Origin: Nitrospira sp.
GTDB lineage: Bacteria; Nitrospirota; Nitrospiria; Nitrospirales; Nitrospiraceae
Assembly (NCBI GenBank): GCA_029865345.1
Contig: JAOUHD010000005.1
Span: 1 to 51,133, forward strand
Length of the DNA stretch: 51,133 bases
Direction of reading: 5' to 3'
In this document: one piece after another, positions 37,595 through 45,603 of the stretch
Numbering within the stretch: position 1 is the stretch's first letter
Layout of the letters: each line of letters begins with the position of its first letter
The notes under the pieces: model-generated
What the model was told of the DNA's origin: nothing
What the model saw: only the letters and a program-made list of their open reading frames with translations
The model's database searches: none
Translations under genes and position numbers: made by a program

Positions 37595-37696
37595 GCGTCT
37601 AGAAATCCAACATTGAGGTCGGTGCTTCCATAGAGTCCATACCAACACGAGCACCAAAAGAGGCCAACACGGACGAGATCAGAGCAGCAACCTCGC

Positions 37697-38761
37697 TCAT
37701 CCACCACGAGCATGCATTTCCAAATGAGGATCTTCCCGGAGACGATCAATCTCGATCAACCCTCCGTCTCGAAGCCCCACTCGTTCCAACGCCTTCCGTT
37801 CCTCAGCACCACGATCGCGACGAGCAGCCCATCCCGACCGGATTATGTCCCGCATGTGCGCTGGATGCATATTCATGCGAAGAGGCTTGCGGAGGTCAAC
37901 TCCAGATCCCGCGTACAAGCACAGGTACCACATCCCATCAGCGGTGACACGACTGCGGTCACACTGCGCGCAAAACGGTGTGGTCGTCGAGGGGATAATC
38001 CCAAAGATCGTGCCGTCCGGCAAGCAAAATCGTTGGGCGGGAGCGGCCCCCCGTTCTGGAAGTGCGGTGATTCGACCGTACCGTCGAGCGAGGGTATCGA
38101 GGATCATGTCCTGAGACAGGACCTTGTCCATCCTCCACTCGTTGGCTCCCCCAACATCCATGTATTCGATAAAACGCACCTCAGCGTGATACCGCTTGCC
38201 CCATTCGATCAACTCGTTCAGTTCATCATCATTGAACCCGCGAATCGCGACCGTGTCGAGCTTCAGATTGGTAAAGCCCGCCTTCCCAACCGATTCAATG
38301 CCCTCCAGAACACACGAAAATTCATCTCGCCCTGTCAGTTGACGAAACCGCTCAGGCTTCAGAGTATCGAGACTGACGGTGATGCGGTCGAGTCCGGCAT
38401 AGTAGAGGTCCTGGACCGACTCGGCCAGTAACACACCATTTGTCGTCAGGGCCACTTCGGTAATTCGTCGGTCCTGTCGAAGCAGCCGAACCAGCCGCGC
38501 CAGATCCCGACGTAACAAGGGCTCTCCCCCTGTCAGTCTGACCTTATCCACTCCCAGATCGGCAAAAGAGCCGACGAGCGTCGACATTTCTTCGAAGCTC
38601 AGGAGGTCTTCTCGCGGCAGCCAGACATACTCCGGCTCGGGCATGCAGTACCGGCAACGAAGATTGCAGCGATCAGTCACGGACAGCCGCAAACTCTTCA
38701 ACGGCCGCCCGAACATGTCCTGTGCTGCCACAGGCGCTATATTTCCCGTGAATTCATCCAT
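37697..38761 (-). CDS. moaA: GTP 3',8-cyclase MoaA
   Basis: Radical SAM enzyme (354 residues) that starts molybdenum cofactor synthesis from GTP, together with MoaC. The SAM cluster motif is CNLRCRYC (C32, C36, C39). The second cluster is bound by FCAQCDR and a later cysteine in WYLCLYAG. LTGGEPLLRRDL is the usual SAM-binding segment. The protein ends in GG, the conserved C-terminal double glycine needed for activity in the family. It starts at ATG 38761; a GTG directly before it is in frame. Confidence 0.96.
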   Translation of the reverse strand: MDEFTGNIAPVAAQDMFGRPLKSLRLSVTDRCNLRCRYCMPEPEYVWLPREDLLSFEEMSTLVGSFADLGVDKVRLTGGEPLLRRDLARLVRLLRQDRRITEVALTTNGVLLAESVQDLYYAGLDRITVSLDTLKPERFRQLTGRDEFSCVLEGIESVGKAGFTNLKLDTVAIRGFNDDELNELIEWGKRYHAEVRFIEYMDVGGANEWRMDKVLSQDMILDTLARRYGRITALPERGAAPAQRFCLPDGTIFGIIPSTTTPFCAQCDRSRVTADGMWYLCLYAGSGVDLRKPLRMNMHPAHMRDIIRSGWAARRDRGAEERKALERVGLRDGGLIEIDRLREDPHLEMHARGG

Positions 38762-38830
38762 CACTTGCAGCCGACCATTACTTTCAATTCTTCAACACTC
38801 AGGTTCTCTTACGTTTCACGCTTCACGAAT

Positions 38831-39526
38831 TTAGGGATGTTCCTCCACCCAGACCTCCCCTTCAGGAGTATGTTCCAGCTTCCAAATCGGAGTGATCTGT
38901 TTAAGCTCATCAATCGCCCACCGACAGGCATTGAACGCGTCGGCTCGGTGCTCTGCACCGGCGATGATCAACACAATATTTTCACCGATCGTGATTTCGC
39001 CATGCCGATGGATGATGAGCAACTCTAGAATATCGAAATCTTTCAATGCCCGTTCTCGAATCTCCCGCAGCTTCTTCTCTGCCATCCCTTCGTAATGCTC
39101 GAACGTAATCCCATCCACATCACGCCCGCGCGATCGGTCACGCGCAATGCCCAAAAATGTGGCGATTCCACCGATCCGTTTCGATCGACTGCGTACCCGA
39201 TCAAGCTCCCGATCGAGAGAGAAATTCTCTCGCTGGATACGGGCGAATTGCCCCTGGTCTGTCGGTTCCTGCCCTGATCCTCCGGCGAACGGAGGCAAAA
39301 GCGCAACCTCGTCGCCGTCATTGATGATCGTCTCTTCGTGCGCAACATCCTGATTCACGGACACGAGCACCTTCCTCTTCTGAATCAGTTCCCCGATTGC
39401 GGGATGGCTGGCCTCGATTGCACGGACCAGATCCTTGACCTGCCTGCCATTCGCCACATTCAACAACAGAAACCCCTGATTTCCCGCCAGCATCTTCGTC
39501 ATACCGAACAATCGTACTGTAATCAT
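38831..39526 (-). CDS. MoaD-MoaE fusion, molybdopterin synthase
   Basis: A 231-residue single chain holding both molybdopterin synthase subunits. Residues 1-82 are MoaD: a ubiquitin-like fold (MITVRLFGMTKMLAG) ending in LLPPFAGGSG. Residues about 95-231 are MoaE (GGIATFLGIARDRSRG, FEHYEGMAEKKL, IIHRHGEITIGE, IWKLEHTPEGEVWVE). MoaD normally needs a free C-terminal GG to carry the sulfur as thiocarboxylate; here GG is internal, followed by S. A similar fusion, MoaX of Mycobacterium tuberculosis, is cleaved after the GG. Cleavage is therefore expected here. AGGGAC precedes the start. Confidence 0.92.
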   Translation of the reverse strand: MITVRLFGMTKMLAGNQGFLLLNVANGRQVKDLVRAIEASHPAIGELIQKRKVLVSVNQDVAHEETIINDGDEVALLPPFAGGSGQEPTDQGQFARIQRENFSLDRELDRVRSRSKRIGGIATFLGIARDRSRGRDVDGITFEHYEGMAEKKLREIRERALKDFDILELLIIHRHGEITIGENIVLIIAGAEHRADAFNACRWAIDELKQITPIWKLEHTPEGEVWVEEHP

Positions 39527-39544
39527 CGTCCCTAGCCCCTACCC

Positions 39545-40039
39545 TTAACCATTCTTGGTATACAGTCCTGATTTCCCGCCCGATTTGGAAAGCAGACAGA
39601 CCTCGCCAAAGCTCATCCCGCGATCCACAGCTTTGCACATATCGTAAATGGTCAACGCCGCGACCGAAGCTGCCGTCATGGCTTCCATTTCGACCCCCGT
39701 TAGTCCTGTTGTCTTGGCAGTCGCGATAATGGTGATGGAGCAGCGGCCTTCTGGACTCGGCTGAGGCTCCTCCTTGAAAGAGATATCGACACTCGTCAGG
39801 AGAATCGGATGGCACATGGGAATGAGGTCCGGTGTCTTCTTCGCACCCATCACGCCTGCAACCTGGGCGACAGCCAGTACGTCACCCTTCGCAATCTTTC
39901 CACGTTGAATCTTTTCAAGGGTTTCAGGAAGTAGAAAGACCTTGGCCTGCGCAGTGGCGAGACGCTCCGTCGAACCCTTGGCACTGATGTCGACCATCCG
40001 AGCTCGACCCGATTCATTGAAATGCGTAAATTCGTCCAT
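39545..40039 (-). CDS. moaC: Cyclic pyranopterin monophosphate synthase MoaC
   Basis: A 164-residue enzyme that converts the MoaA product to cyclic pyranopterin monophosphate. Family motifs are ARMVDISAK at the N-terminus, [39 protein letters not shown] and the C-terminal SGGKSGLY (quoted in parts). It is the first of three moa genes on this strand, 18 bases before the moaD-moaE fusion. No Moco riboswitch was recognised upstream. Confidence 0.96.
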   Translation of the reverse strand: MDEFTHFNESGRARMVDISAKGSTERLATAQAKVFLLPETLEKIQRGKIAKGDVLAVAQVAGVMGAKKTPDLIPMCHPILLTSVDISFKEEPQPSPEGRCSITIIATAKTTGLTGVEMEAMTAASVAALTIYDMCKAVDRGMSFGEVCLLSKSGGKSGLYTKNG

Positions 40040-40094
40040 TTTGTCCGTTGAATCAGCAACTTATAACCGGCACGCTGCGGGATTATAGGTGCCG

Positions 40095-40885
40095 ATGGAA
40101 ACGAAGGTCAAGCCAATGAGAGACGGCGGTCTGTTACCGAATCCTGCCTGACACAGAGGGTCGAAGCCGACAGAATCCCTTTCTGCTCGAATCTCTCTAT
40201 TTCCGTTCCTTCCGTGGTACAGCCCTGTTGACCAAGAAGGAGGAACTCGACCTTGCCAAACGAATCGACGAAGGAGCCCGCCGCATCAGGATGTCCGTGA
40301 AGAATGCCACGGCCATACTGGCTAACGCTGTCTCCCCAACCTCCCGTAAAGAGACGATCCAAGAGCTCAGTGCCATCCGGCGTCTGAGCGGTCTCTCTGC
40401 CATTGCACTGGATCGAGCCGACACGCTTCTCAGTGCTTGGGCTGGATCAACCGCAGAGGGCAGCCTCGTGGTACCGGAGATCCGTCAGCAACTCCTCACT
40501 ATGCTGACGGAAATACGAACGGCAGGCCGCCAGCTGGAAGACGCGAAAGAGGAGCTCGTCCGGCACAACTTGCGCCTGGTAGTCGATGTCGCAAAACGGT
40601 CTTAGGCGAACTTCTCCCCGCGATCATCAGACGGCACCACCGGACAGCTCTATCCATCAGCTCGAACGAGAAAAGGAACTCGAACGCCTACTGCGCCCGC
40701 TCAGCCCGAGAGAAAACGCCGTGATTCGCATGCGCTTCGGCCTCGGTCGCGACAAGATGATGACCTTGGTCGAGGTCGGCGAACAGTTGGACTTAAGCTG
40801 GGAACGGGTTCGCCAGATCGAGGCTCACGCACTTCGCAAACTACAGACGCCAGCCACACGAGAAGTGCTGATATCGATTCAGTAA
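40095..40885 (+). pseudogene. Sigma-70 family factor with core deleted
   Basis: Two parts of one sigma factor remain. The first (40120-40605) has region 1.2 (SLYFRSF...LLTKKEELDLAKRIDEG) and the start of region 2.1 (LVRHNLRLVVDVAKR), then hits TAG at 40603-40605. The second, in another frame and ending at 40885, has the end of region 3 (IHQLEREKELERLL) and all of region 4 (LSPRENAVIRMRFGLG and the helix-turn-helix LSWERVRQIEAHALRKL). Regions 2.2 to 3.1, which melt and read the -10 box, are missing, roughly 100-130 residues. The start at ATG 40095 (METKVKP) needs another frame change near 40140 and is tentative. It cannot work as a sigma factor as sequenced. Confidence 0.82.
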
Positions 40886-41125
40886 GAGTCAATGCATTGG
40901 TCGACAAGCCCTCGCTGCCGATGATTACATCACGGTTCCTATTGGGCCACTGTACCACTGACGTGCGTCCAGCTTGGCAGTTAGGAGAGCCATCGCGTCT
41001 CTCCTGTTGCATACGCCTCACCAACATCGGGCTTGTCTTGGCGCGTAAAGGCTGGCAAGCTTCGGCAAGATTCACCCTGCGACTTGGACCGCACACATAG
41101 TAATCCCTGGTGGCGTACAACAGCT
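40886..41125. other. Intergenic, one small hairpin
   Basis: No gene is seen. A 7-bp inverted repeat (AGGAGAG ... CTCTCCT, about 40984-41006) lies here without a T-tract. The promoter of the hydrolase lipoprotein gene probably lies in the right half. Confidence 0.35.
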
Positions 41126-42070
41126 ATGAAAACACCTCGCCGTTCTCTCTTTCGCGCGATTGCAGCAGCCTTGCTCTTACTGCAGACCGGCTGTGGAGCC
41201 GCGCAGTTGGGCACATGCGCACCACATACGAAAGAAGAAGGCACTCCTACACTGAATTGGACCGAATGCTTCGAGGCCCCCTTTGCACATGCTGGAATAA
41301 CGCATTCGGTGTTCTGTCTCAATGACGGCACTTCTAAACCGCCTGTGCTCCTGCTCCACGAGCTGACGGGGCTGACGCCAGGGACACTCGCTTATGCGGA
41401 AGAACTCTCGAAAGATTTTACCGTCTACGTGCCCCTGTTGTTCGGTGAGAAAGGAAAGCTCTCCCCGACCTCTGGACTGTGGGCCTATTGGTTTCCAGGT
41501 TTGGTTGATTTCTTTCCTGGTGGCGAGTGGGGTATTCCCTCTCATGGAAGCACGCCCATCGTTGAATGGCTACGCGGTGTCGTGCAGAAGATTGGAGAAC
41601 GCCACCATGACCAGCGGCTTGGTGTCATCGGCAACTGCATGACCGGCCCTCTCCCTGTGGCACTGCTGGACAATCCGCACGTTGGTGCTGCGGTGGTCGC
41701 CCAACCGGCGTTGCCTCTGTCCTTTTGGTGGTCCACTGATGCGGACAAACAATCACTCGGTCTCTCAGTTGACGACCTTCAGGGCGCACGTGGGAGTGCT
41801 GCGAAGATTTATGGACTGAGATTTGAAACAGACTGCATGTCAGATCCCGCGAAACAACACACGCTACGCAAAGAGTTTGGCGAACGGTTTCTCAGCGGCG
41901 AAATCCCAGCTGACGAATACCAGCATGATGGGAAACCGACCAACGCGCACAGCACTCTAATTGGCTCGTGGAAGAAGCAGGATGAGACCGGACAGTCTTC
42001 CCGAGACGCGCGCGCACGGGTTCGGCGGTTTCTTCTGACGGAGCTACACGGGAGTCCTCAAGACCGTTGA
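41126..42070 (+). CDS. Dienelactone hydrolase-family lipoprotein
   Basis: A 314-residue alpha/beta hydrolase with a lipobox (LLQTGC, C23), so probably membrane-anchored. The fold follows dienelactone hydrolase: LLLHELTGLTP with the conserved glutamate (E79), and a cysteine nucleophile C171 in VIGNCMTG. The acid is likely the aspartate of FETDCMSDP, and the histidine that of TNAHSTL. Dienelactone hydrolases are usually cytoplasmic, so an exported member is unusual. Substrate unknown. The ATG at 41126 begins the signal sequence; the frame is open to 41033 but that adds non-signal sequence. Confidence 0.82.
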   Translation: MKTPRRSLFRAIAAALLLLQTGCGAAQLGTCAPHTKEEGTPTLNWTECFEAPFAHAGITHSVFCLNDGTSKPPVLLLHELTGLTPGTLAYAEELSKDFTVYVPLLFGEKGKLSPTSGLWAYWFPGLVDFFPGGEWGIPSHGSTPIVEWLRGVVQKIGERHHDQRLGVIGNCMTGPLPVALLDNPHVGAAVVAQPALPLSFWWSTDADKQSLGLSVDDLQGARGSAAKIYGLRFETDCMSDPAKQHTLRKEFGERFLSGEIPADEYQHDGKPTNAHSTLIGSWKKQDETGQSSRDARARVRRFLLTELHGSPQDR

Positions 42071-42191
42071 TTCGCCCATGGACCGACTACCCATCCTTGA
42101 CTTTCCTCATCGAAGCCGATAAGCAGATCTACGCAGTCACTGCCCGGCACCGCCACAGTACCTCACGTTTGTGACCGAAGGAGCTCTGACC

Positions 42192-43331
42192 ATGACTGAC
42201 TTACGACTCTTCTACGCGACCAACCGCAACCACCTCGGCAACGATCGCTGGCATCCGGATGGCTATGGCAAAAAATTCAGCGATGACGGCGTCGAGAATC
42301 TTCGGTTCGGCCGAGCCCTCGTCAAAGTCGATGAGTCCAAGATGGCCAAATTTCTAGAGAAGGACTGTGGCAGCATGGGACAAGGCGACGGCGAGGGGCT
42401 CATCAAGTACCTGGCCAAATGCGCCGAGTCCGCAGACATCGTGGCCTATCGGGAAAAGATCAACCGGTCGGTCGCCGAAGACCAACAAAAGAACATTAAG
42501 CTGGGCTCGCAGGCAGCGTTCTCAGATCTGCAAACGATCATGCGCCAGCATTCCGATGTACTGCTGTTCATCCATGGCTACAACGTCTCCTGGACCGACG
42601 CCGTCGGCACGGCTCTATCGCTGCAGACCATGCTGAATTCCAGTCCAGAGAGAGACCCGGAACAGCAGGTGCAGGTCGTGCTCTTCACCTGGCCCTCCGA
42701 CGGAATGGCACTCCCCTTCGTCTCTTATAAATCGGATCGGTCGGAGGCGGCCGGGTCAGGCAACGCTATCGGCCGCGGCATTCTGAAAGTGCGGGACTTT
42801 CTCGCCAGCCTGCGTCGCTCGGATGAAGAGCTCTGCAAACAGGACCTGCATCTCCTCTGCCACTCGATGGGCAACTACCTCTTACAGAACGCTCTCGAAC
42901 GGTGCGATGCCTTCACCCCTGGCAATGCGCTGCCCCGCATCTTCGAACACATCTTTCTCTGTTCACCCGACGTGGACGATATTGCACTGGAACAGGGGCA
43001 ACCGTTGGCCAGGGTACACGAATTGGCCAGAAGCGTTAGCGTCTACCACAATCGCGGCGATGCCGCCCTCGTCATTTCTGATTTCACGAAAGGCAATCCG
43101 GATCGACTGGGGTCAAACGGCCCGGCGCGACCGGCTCATGTGCATAACAAGGTACACCAGGTCGACTGCACCCCTCTCGTCAAGGGTCTCGTGGAACACA
43201 GTTACTATCTTGTGGGACACGTCAATGCCGACATCCGCATGAGTATCGATGGGGTTCCACATGACGACCCGAGCCGGCACCGCAACCGGCTAGGCGTGAT
43301 GGGCAATCAGTGGGAAATGAGATCCACATAA
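42192..43331 (+). CDS. Alpha/beta hydrolase, DUF900-like
   Basis: A 379-residue hydrolase of the DUF900 type. The N-terminus reads LRLFYATNRNHLG, followed by LLFIHGYNVSW (oxyanion strand), VVLFTWPSDG, and nucleophile LCHSMGNYL. The later FLCSPDVDDIA and the histidines near VHQVDCT and HSYYLVGH supply the acid and base. No signal peptide is seen. AAGGAG eight bases before the ATG at 42192 fixes the start; a GTG at 42171 is in frame but has no ribosome-binding site. Substrate unknown; esterase or lipase activity is likely from the family. Confidence 0.83.
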   Translation: MTDLRLFYATNRNHLGNDRWHPDGYGKKFSDDGVENLRFGRALVKVDESKMAKFLEKDCGSMGQGDGEGLIKYLAKCAESADIVAYREKINRSVAEDQQKNIKLGSQAAFSDLQTIMRQHSDVLLFIHGYNVSWTDAVGTALSLQTMLNSSPERDPEQQVQVVLFTWPSDGMALPFVSYKSDRSEAAGSGNAIGRGILKVRDFLASLRRSDEELCKQDLHLLCHSMGNYLLQNALERCDAFTPGNALPRIFEHIFLCSPDVDDIALEQGQPLARVHELARSVSVYHNRGDAALVISDFTKGNPDRLGSNGPARPAHVHNKVHQVDCTPLVKGLVEHSYYLVGHVNADIRMSIDGVPHDDPSRHRNRLGVMGNQWEMRST

Positions 43332-43707
43332 GGGGTAGAGAACAGAGTTCGTGTTTAGGCTTGGTACTGCTGAGCACAGAGTTGTCGGATCAGCATTCCC
43401 GTCGCCGATCAGCTTGATTCTCTCTCGTGCTCACCCACATGCGGCGTATGAGTCCGCTGCCTCGCCCACTCTGCCCAACGCCGACAGGCTGATCCACTGC
43501 CAGATGGTATTCCGCCCACCACGCCTCCCGTAAAGAAATCCTCTTCGTTTCTCCGAAGCCTCAGCTGGCGATCGATGCCGTCTCCTTCCCGGCGACACGC
43601 TTAGATCTTGGCACGGGACAATGGCACACACGAATCCGTCACGCTGCTCTGGACGCCTGGGGCTTACAGGCGTATCCTCTTGGCCATCTGCCTGCCCGGA
43701 GGTCCCC
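43332..43707. other. Intergenic, no gene seen
   Basis: A stretch of 376 bases with only short open frames of poor quality. A TGGCACG at 43611 resembles half of a sigma-54 promoter, but the expected GC at -12 is absent. The last 15 bases hold the GGAGGT ribosome-binding site of the next gene. Confidence 0.4.
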
Positions 43708-44157
43708 ATGAACTCCACAACTGCCTTTCGAATTCTCATCCTGGTCATTCCGGTGGTCTGGGTGGTCATTCGCCTCGTACCCGCCGAACACCCGAGGTAC
43801 GGGAATCTCAGAGCCATCGCGGCCCAGGCGCAAGAAACGCAATCACACCATACGGAACAGGGCACGACTGGGCGAAACAAGGATACATCCGACAAGTTTG
43901 CAAGTCTTGAATCCTTGTTTAAAGCCCATTGTCAATCGCACTTCACTACATCGGGGTACGATTACAATCATTACCGCCTCGCCTACAAGTATGGGTTTGA
44001 CCTCACCCTTGATCCGGACAATCAGAAGATGGGCTGGACCAGCGTTGAACCTCACGCACGCCAAAACTGGAATGAAGGGATCATGGGACTGTGGAGTCAG
44101 TACCGCTCAGCCGTGCTCTACGGATGGGAACAGGGCATGAAGATCAACGGAGAATGA
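43708..44157 (+). CDS. Membrane-anchored small protein, stress-type repeat
   Basis: A 149-residue protein with one N-terminal hydrophobic segment (FRILILVIPVVWVVI), which may anchor or be cleaved. The C-terminal 70 residues (LFKAHCQSHFTT, YDYNHYRLAYKYGFDL, EPHARQNWNE, YRSAVLYGWEQG) match an unnamed motif common in bacterial stress-related proteins, often beside YsnF-like domains. Function unknown. GGAGGT six bases before the ATG supports the start. It overlaps the convergent hydroxylase gene by 14 bases. Confidence 0.72.
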   Translation: MNSTTAFRILILVIPVVWVVIRLVPAEHPRYGNLRAIAAQAQETQSHHTEQGTTGRNKDTSDKFASLESLFKAHCQSHFTTSGYDYNHYRLAYKYGFDLTLDPDNQKMGWTSVEPHARQNWNEGIMGLWSQYRSAVLYGWEQGMKINGE

Positions 44158-44858
44158 GGGTGGAACGCTCCCGCCTTCTGCCGTCATCCCCAACAAGACC
44201 AAGCCGACACATTTCATCCCAATCTTGAGCGGTCGGCACGCGGTATCGGCCAAGCACAACATCCCCATCCAGGAGTAAGTTGAAATTGCAGTCAGCGTAT
44301 TGATGGTGAAGATAGTGATGTTGCCTCAGAAACCGGATATAGCCTGTCTTGAGCATCCACCGTAAGACAGGGGATGCCCCAGCAATCGCATCATGCGGTC
44401 TATGTAAATAGAGATGCACGAACATTGCCAAGCAGGAATAGACCGCCAAGGCTGGAAGCGCCCCCACCAGCACCTATGGTGCCACACACCAATCCGATGA
44501 GCAGCACAACGGGGTCCATCGGCAGATTGAACCATACAATCCCAACGCCACGCAGCGTCATGCCGTAGTGCTCTCGCCGAATCAATAAACCCTGAGGACC
44601 CTGCGTGCTCTGATCGAGCCGTTCCCTCTCGTGTTCACTGGTAAATTGCGTCACGAGATCTCGACAAAAGGTCCATCGATGATGGACGATGCCATGGGAG
44701 AAGTAGGCGTGCCGGAAGGGTCCACTGATCCGTGGATGTTGTGCCCAGAGTCGACGGGTTCGAGGTCCCGCATGGTAGATCACCCGATGAACGAGAGATT
44801 CCAGGAGTGAAACAACGGCATACCCAAGCATCAGCCCGACAACGATCTGGAGAAACAT
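44144..44858 (-). pseudogene. Fatty acid hydroxylase-like membrane protein, frameshifted
   Basis: The N-terminal part has HRVIYHAG, SHGIVHHRWTF and two or three membrane segments. The C-terminal part has VHLYLHRPHDA and RQHHYLHHQYADCNFNLLLDGD. Together these are the histidine boxes of di-iron fatty acid hydroxylase/sterol desaturase proteins. The two parts are in different frames; the shift lies in a run of five C on the plus strand (44461-44465). Four C would restore one frame reading CGTIGAGGALPALAVY. This is either a recent lesion or a sequencing error in a homopolymer. The start is ATG 44858. Confidence 0.75.
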
Positions 44859-45603
44859 GCTCACAGCGCCTCGTTGACGCGAGGCTACGTACAGAAGTGA
44901 GTCCTGTCAATACCTCGAGTTACATACAGCGGCAGACGCGAATAGTGATTTCGCACACCTTCCGAGACCACTCCCCTTCCTCGCCCGCGCCGCCGCCATC
45001 TTGCGCTACCGTGTATGGCCTGCCTACGTTACCGAAAGCTTCCTACACACTCTGTGGACTTGTTGCCCACGGTAAAAATGGAGGAGGCTGCAATCTCGCC
45101 AAATACAGGCTCCCTCTATTCGACCTCGCGTTCGTTGTACCACCAGACAACGAATAGGGTGGCCTGCCTCGTGAATGGGATTTGATGCCTCCACGGACTC
45201 TCTCTGCTGAATCTGATTCGATACACCAATGGTATCTATTCAGATACGCCCCTCGGTGATCAGCAGGAGTATTGGTCTACGTACAACTCAATAGGCAGGT
45301 CTTATATAGTTGAAAGTACGTACAATCGGAACACCCCCCGATGGCTCCAGCGTTCTTGCCCACGTCGGCATCGAGCTTGCTTTGCACCAAGACTGACAAT
45401 CAGTCGTCGGTTCTGTGCACAACCTCATCGGGAGTGGACGCGACAGAAGGAGGAAGCCGATGAGAGGAAGGAGTGGAGAAGCACGAAGCAAACGGGGTCT
45501 CAGTTATGAGGGAAGGTGAAGCTCCATGGGAGCCGTTCCCCCTTCATCCACCCTGGCCCGGATGATCCGGTCAGGAGAACACACCAAACAGAGGAGGTTC
45601 TAG
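44859..45603. promoter_or_regulatory. Long leader region before the RTX gene
   Basis: About 745 bases without a convincing gene; the open frame at 44732-45157 has no recognisable sequence and is mostly antisense to the hydroxylase. It contains a 7-bp inverted repeat (TCGTTGT/ACAACGA, 45130-45151), a 6-bp inverted repeat (GTATCT/AGATAC, 45232-45247), and the 9-base direct repeat TACGTACAA at 45278-45286 and 45317-45325. These lie where a regulated promoter for the secretion locus would be expected, but no known operator is recognised. Confidence 0.4.

Noticed and set aside
43611-43628. TGGCACG resembling a sigma-54 promoter
   Set aside because: The GC pair expected ten bases after the GG is missing, so the -12 element is not there.
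44732-45157. 141-codon plus-strand frame before the RTX gene
   Set aside because: No recognisable sequence, no ribosome-binding site, and its first part is antisense to the hydroxylase gene.
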